64,000 nucleotides of DNA from Combretum micranthum (lineage: Eukaryota > Streptophyta > Magnoliopsida > Myrtales > Combretaceae): the NCBI GenBank assembly GCA_024138025.1, contig JAMXBD010000094.1, positions 1,240,001 to 1,304,000 on the forward strand, written 5' to 3'. The number at the start of each line of letters is the position of its first letter. Position 1 is the stretch's first letter. A program made the position numbers and the translations under genes. The notes under the pieces were generated by a model, which was given only the letters and a program-made list of their open reading frames with translations, did not search any database and was not told the DNA's origin. Below are positions 59,324 through 64,000 of the stretch, in pieces.

Positions 59324-61719
59324 ATGGTGAGGCTCTGATTTTAGGGTTTCGTGTTCTTTTATTGATCAAAACATGGTGTTGATGTATTGATGTTTGCTAA
59401 TGTAATGAGGCTTTATTGTCAGCTCCGCTTAAAATTTGTTTGTGTTTATATTAGGGAGAAGCTACAGCTATCTATGTTGATGATTTATATAGGCCGAATG
59501 GCCTTGGATTGCAATCCAGAACTTTCGAAACTGCCACGGTCATTGGAGATAAAACAGTATACTTTCATGCTTCCCCGTATTCATATTCTTATGAAATTCA
59601 ACTGTTTGTTGTATATTTTGATCATGTTTCGTATCTTCCCATTCGGATATATTCAGTGGATTAGTTGAGTTTTTTTTTTTCATTGTTCTAGTACCTGATT
59701 GGTGGAAAAGATGATGAGTCAGCATCATCTCTTTGGGTCCAGATCATTATCAAGTCGACAGGCCAACGGTGAGTTAGTGAAGCCTTTGGTCTGAGAAGTT
59801 GGTGTCTACATTGTGGTTAAAATCTCTAATGAAGTGGTAAATTTTTACATATACAGGGTTACTCCTATTGTCCTGGGTACGAAACCAAAGGCATGCAAAA
59901 GCCACTGTGCTGTGCTTGTAGGTGAAGATCGAATTTTGATTATTAGGAAGGGATGCGAACCAGGCGATTGCCTTTGGTTCCTTGAGGTTGTCTTTTTTTC
60001 TTTTGGCCACTCTTTCACAATTCGAGTTGAAACGTATATTTTATGATTTTATCTTTTAAGCAACCAACAAATTTATATTTAACAGTAACGTGGTAACTAT
60101 TTGTTTTTGAGTTTATGATTTTGTTATCTCTTGGACAGTGAAAATACTAATTTGCCGTGGTGAAATTTAGGTGGACACGCAATATGTGAGAAAGCAGAAG
60201 AGTAACGTGGTAGCCTGGAGTAAGGGTATGAGGGGCATGCTGAGAAGCCTGTTGTTATCAGTGGCCCCTCTGGTGTTGGTAAGGGAACATTGATTTCTAA
60301 ACTTATGGCAGAATATCCATTATTGTTTGGGTTCTCAGTAAGCCATACAACTCGAGCACCAAGGCAAATGGAGATAGATGGAGTGCACTACCACTTCACT
60401 CAGAAGAGTGTCATGGAGAAGGATATAAAAGATGGGAAGTTCCTTGAGTTTGCTTCAGTCCATGGCAATCTATATGGCACCAGTATTGAAGCTGTTGAAG
60501 TTGTAGCAGATGAGGGAAAGGTACTGTATGATGAATTTTCACACATGAAAAAACAGGAGTTTTTCATGTAGAGTCCGTCGTCTTTAATGAATGGTATGCA
60601 TCATGAACTATCCATTAGATATTTTACATGCAATTGCTTCTGCTTGTTTGCTAATTAGATGTGGGTTGGAAACAACTTGGTTGGTGTTGCATGAACCTAT
60701 ATATTTTGGATGTGGCTCTTTGTCATTTAGATTATTATGCCTGAAGTATGATGAGAATGTTTAGGCCTTGACCTAATGGGGATGCTCTGAATTTGCTTTG
60801 CTTTGATATTTTTGTGCCATGCCACTGAAAACTTAAGAAGGTTGATTTTGTTACAGAGATGCATCCTTGATATTGACGTTCAAGGGGCTGAATCTGTTCG
60901 AGACAGCCCTCTTGAAGCAATTTTTATTTTCGTCAGTCCACCATCAATGGATAAGCTTGAGGAGCGACTTCGTGCAAGGTAGCTACCGTTAACCACTCAT
61001 TATATTTTGTGGACAATTCTACTGCTTGTGTTTTTAATTTGAACGTGTGACAGGGGCACTGAAAAGGAGGAGCAGATTTTGAAGCGGCTAGAAATGCTGA
61101 GACGAGCTGAAGGAGGAAAATCCAGGCGTTTTGATCATATATTGTCCAATGACGATCTTGAAGAATGTTATCAAAAACTTAAGGTGATTGATTTACTGCC
61201 ACTTTGGATTTACAAATTTATTGCTTTGTTCATTCTGCATTACACTCTTATTAATGCTTTTTGTTACAATACAGAAACTATTGGGGTTAGATGGAACTGT
61301 TGGAATGACACCTCACCACGTAACAAGCCCCATAAGCTGAATTTTGTTGCTAAAACCTATTCCTTAGTTTTCATGTTTTCTAAACTGGGTCTTGTGTTTT
61401 TCAAAACAATGATGCACCCTGTGGAGGACTAGATCTACCTTTGGAATTTTCAGTCTCTAAAGCTGGCAACAAAGTCATTATCAATTTTGAAAATGCAGAG
61501 TCGGAGAAGTCATACAATGACCAGTAAGCTTCTTTCTTAAGACTTACAACTCAAATCCCACTGTTGCCTTTAAAACTATCAATTTTTCATAGAAAAAGGC
61601 AGTAAAGATCCTGCTGTTGTGTTTCCTTTGTGTGAATTTTCGCCTTTTGCATGAGCAGGATTGAATTAGATATGTCCTCTCTGAAAGGCGGCGCACCTGG
61701 TCGTACAAGAGGGTTATAA
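59324..61719 (+). CDS. GK: Guanylate kinase with N-terminal kelch-like domain; reading frame broken (possible pseudogene)
   Basis: Guanylate kinase converts GMP plus ATP to GDP plus ADP in nucleotide metabolism. Coding exons read by eye: 59324-59326 (ATG only), 59455-59556, 59692-59768, 59857-59986, 60171-60520, 60857-60978, 61054-61183, 61275-61319, about 61427-61523 and 61659-61719. A 5'-UTR intron runs 58968-59295. All junctions used are GT-AG. The N-terminal half is the kelch-like region of plant GKs ([29 protein letters not shown]). The kinase part has the P-loop [45 protein letters not shown] and [14 protein letters not shown]. The C-terminus is [10 protein letters not shown]. Two lesions are seen. 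One base is missing at about 60,237 before the P-loop (exon 5 is 350 instead of 351 bases). Splicing exon 8 to exon 9 at the visible sites gives an immediate TAG. Short in-frame losses near 60,200 and 61,110 also seem likely compared with the family. Confidence 0.85.
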
Positions 61720-62190
61720 TATGCACCTATTCTTTTGTTAAGCTTTGAAGGGCATCACTCAGGTAATGTTCCAATACAGAAATGAAGACACTAACTGAGG
61801 TTATTGATCAGAGGTCATGTCATTTTATTCTTTTGTTTTGACGGTAGTGCATCTGCTCATCCTTCAGTGTAAAATCACTTGGAGTGGAGCCTGATGAATC
61901 GCGGTATCCCACATGGCTTGCTTCCACGAATGATTTAATGAGTTGTGCAACATTAGATGCTACAGTACAAGCGATTTTCTCATTGTACTTGTTAGTTGAT
62001 TTCCTGGCTCAGGGACGCTTTGAGCTCGTTGATTTTGTCCAAAATTATATCTATTACTTTTGAGCACTCGGATGTTTTATGGGCTGTAGCATCAATTATC
62101 TGCTATTTAAAAGTTCTTACTATGATTAGGGTACAGATGAATGAAAGCCAGTTTACAAACTACTTTTGTTCGGCGTAGTGTTTACTGGAA
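61720..62190 (+). other. Probable 3'-UTR and downstream region of the guanylate kinase gene
   Basis: Composition stays less AT-rich to about 62,170. A frame reading SLGVEPDESRYPTWL at about 61,875-61,920 looks protein-like but has no start or recognisable family, so it could be untranslated or a captured fragment. No clear AATAAA signal is visible before 62,200. Confidence 0.3.
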
Positions 62191-62194
62191 TTTA

Positions 62195-62515
62195 TTCTAG
62201 AATAATCGAGTTGGGTTCGACTTTTCTAAATTAAGCTTGATTAGCTTTTGAGTTTAATCGACTTTATTTGAACTCAAGTCGAGTATAAATATTAATTGAA
62301 TTCGAATTAGATTTTGGTATCAAAATTATTTTTATTAGAACTAAAACTACATTTTTTAATAAATCAAGTGAGCTTGATTGAGTCAAACTGGTAATTAGGT
62401 ATTGAGATTTTACATCAAATTTGAGCTTAAAATTTTTATCTCGGTTGAATTTGACCGAAGTTCGAGTTTTGAAATTTTGAGCCAAATTAAAAATCAAGTT
62501 TAGTATTGTAACATC
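62195..62515. repeat. Probable MITE-derived repeat
   Basis: The ends contain inverted strings (GGTTCGACTTT / GAAGTTCGAGTTT and AAGCTTGATTAG / AATCAAGTTTAG) around an A/T-rich centre, similar in style to 35,320-35,810. The boundaries are approximate. Confidence 0.3.
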
Positions 62516-63388
62516 TTGGCTTGACCAACCAGAGTCCATTATGATATTTATGAACCTTACTTTTAGTTGCGTTTTCTCTGCAATCTGTTTCCCGTAAGAT
62601 GCTCTATGTACTTAAGCTCAACATGGAACATCCTCGGCTAATTGGGTTTTCTTGGAATACTTGTTAGAAGTCAGGAAAAAAGAACCTTCACTTTGCTAGG
62701 ATTGTTATACTATTGACAACAACGTATCTTATGAGGTGAAAATCAAGTGTGAACAATCTCCTGTCGATACCATAACAGGAGAATGTGCAAGTTGCTATCG
62801 AATATTCACATACGAGTTGAATGATCTAAGCAAGAATTTGAGCAGGCGTCCTTTAGACCGGTTTCTTTGGCAAATTCCAATTCCTCTAGATTAGACTTGC
62901 ACCCATAGCCTATAGGTGCTCCAATATAAGGTGTGCTAAGAATGGAATTGAATTCCAACCACCCTCAAATCATGTAAAAGTGGAAATCGATCATTTATAA
63001 ATTTATTTATTTTTAAATTTTCCTAATATAATTTTTTCTAAAAATGTTAATACATGTAATTAATAGTATATATAAAATAATAATTAAAAAAGATACTAGA
63101 TATCGCTAGCTGGCTCAACCCACATAAAGAAATTGGCTCTCTCTTGTTTTTTTCTTGTGAAGTTGACGAACAAGTTGTATCGTATTCGAAAAGCAAATAA
63201 AATCGTGTCAAGAAGAAGAGCCAAAGTTGGACACGGAATATCTAGTTTTAAGAACTTCGGAAGTCATCGTGTCCAATGAGCGAGTGACCCTCGTTCCAAA
63301 GTAAAAAGGGTCCTACTGTCCTAGGCCGTTGATTGGGTTTTCAGTTGAGCTCCCCACACACTGGACGACGCCACCGCCATTCATTTAT
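62516..63388. other. Intergenic DNA
   Basis: No gene is recognised. An AT-rich core lies at 63,000-63,090. From 63,120 onward the sequence is less AT-rich and could be promoter DNA for the candidate exon that follows. Confidence 0.35.
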
Positions 63389-63619
63389 GAAGCGCCAGCT
63401 TGATCTAAAAGAAAGAAGCTGTCAAGGAAGCAGCTCAAGGCTGGCATCTTTCTCAGAGAGTGGGTCTTCAGACTTCAATGCAGCCCACTGGCTTTGTTTT
63501 CACGTTGTTTGTTTGATTCTGTTGTTTGTAGATTCTCTGAATGGAGAAAATTCAGATAAAATCATATACAGTGCATGTGTCTCTAAACTTTTACATGTCA
63601 TAAATAAAATAGGTTTGTA
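63389..63619 (+). CDS. Possible first exon or small open frame, unrecognised
   Basis: An ATG opens a 76-codon frame whose first ~30 residues are polar and Ser/Arg-rich (MKRQLDLKERS, then SRLASFSESGSSDF), followed by a hydrophobic stretch (WLCFHVVCLILLFV) to a TAA. The upstream DNA is less AT-rich than average. The GC-richer first part could be a true exon that splices before the AT-rich tail, for example at GTTTGT or GTAGAT sites near 63,505-63,530. The family is not recognised. Confidence 0.2.
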
Positions 63620-63749
63620 AAGAAAAATTTTAAAGTTTAACTTGAAAAAAAAGAAGAAGAAAAAAAAAACCGAAAGAAGAAACTGCCTTTCGATCTATTC
63701 AGTTGACGAATAGCTATTTATTTATTTTTTGTTCTATGTAAAGCTGCCA

Positions 63750-64000
63750 TGAGGTGTTTGGATGTATTTTAAATTATGAATAACAGTTTATCATGAATTG
63801 CTATTCTACAAAATAATAAATAACAATTTATGTATTTATGAATTGCTATTTAATAATTTATTTTCATTCTGTTAAAAATATCCTTTATGAAAAATAATAG
63901 ATATGTTATGTCAATTGCTTGTTTCATTTTTCTATATCAATTAAATATTGTAATAGTATAATAAGCATGTAATAGACATAATAGATAATAGTTGTTAATC
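63750..64000. mobile_element. MITE-like element cut by the window edge
   Basis: GGTGTTTGGATGTATTTTAA opens an AT-rich block with repeated internal words (AATTGCTATT, AATAACAGTTTA/AATAACAATTTA). The opening is typical of plant MITE termini. The other end is not in view. Confidence 0.3.

Noticed and set aside
60290..60571. Independent short guanylate kinase starting near 60,290
   Set aside because: This frame is the inner part of exon 5, lacks an ATG before the P-loop, and runs past the donor at 60,521 into the intron.
61079..61432. 117-codon frame as an independent gene
   Set aside because: The first 35 codons are guanylate kinase exon 7. The rest reads through the intron and part of exon 8 in another frame.
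61875..61935. Separate gene reading SLGVEPDESRYPTWL
   Set aside because: The phrase looks protein-like but has no start, no splice context that I can support and no family that I can name. It is noted within the 3' region instead.

Overview
This window looks like nuclear DNA from a flowering plant, probably a dicot or another non-grass angiosperm. It is strongly AT-rich. It carries two plant-type Ty1/copia retrotransposons primed by initiator tRNA-Met, tRNA-derived SINEs, many MITEs, and one spliced gene with GT-AG introns whose product matches the plant form of guanylate kinase. No bacterial, organellar or viral gene organisation is visible. The species cannot be named from the sequence.

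Layout. 1-4.2 kb: a decayed LTR-type block and several MITEs with long terminal inverted repeats. 4.2-9.3 kb: a full-length but dead copia element on the + strand, inserted into an older MITE. 9.3-31 kb: mostly AT-rich intergenic DNA. It holds a long hairpin at 11.2-11.4 kb, three related non-autonomous DNA transposons (12.5, 18.1 and 28.7 kb), a long-TIR Mutator-like element (22.0-23.5 kb), a minus-strand SINE and several MITEs. 31-41 kb: more MITEs, a minus-strand decayed LTR with a GC-rich palindromic block, a head-to-tail SINE pair and local tandem duplications. 40.8-46.0 kb: a second copia element of the same family on the - strand, internally deleted and carrying a 230-bp MITE. It abuts a TRIM-like element remnant. 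Both sides of this complex carry copies of an unusual 25-bp palindromic repeat. 46-58 kb: decayed LTR segments and AT-rich DNA with no gene. 58.7-61.8 kb: the guanylate kinase locus, the only recognisable host gene. 61.8-64 kb: intergenic DNA with one weak candidate exon and a cut-off MITE.

The guanylate kinase gene has ten visible coding exons. It has an N-terminal kelch-like domain and a C-terminal GMP kinase domain with the P-loop intact. Its frame is broken by one base just before the P-loop and fails to join between exons 8 and 9, so it is either a young pseudogene or affected by sequence errors. Everything else is transposon-derived or unrecognised. The items most worth following up are the 25-bp palindrome family, the TRIM/copia composite, the 11.2-kb hairpin and the lesions in the kinase gene. 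All similarity statements come from reading by eye; no alignments or searches were run.
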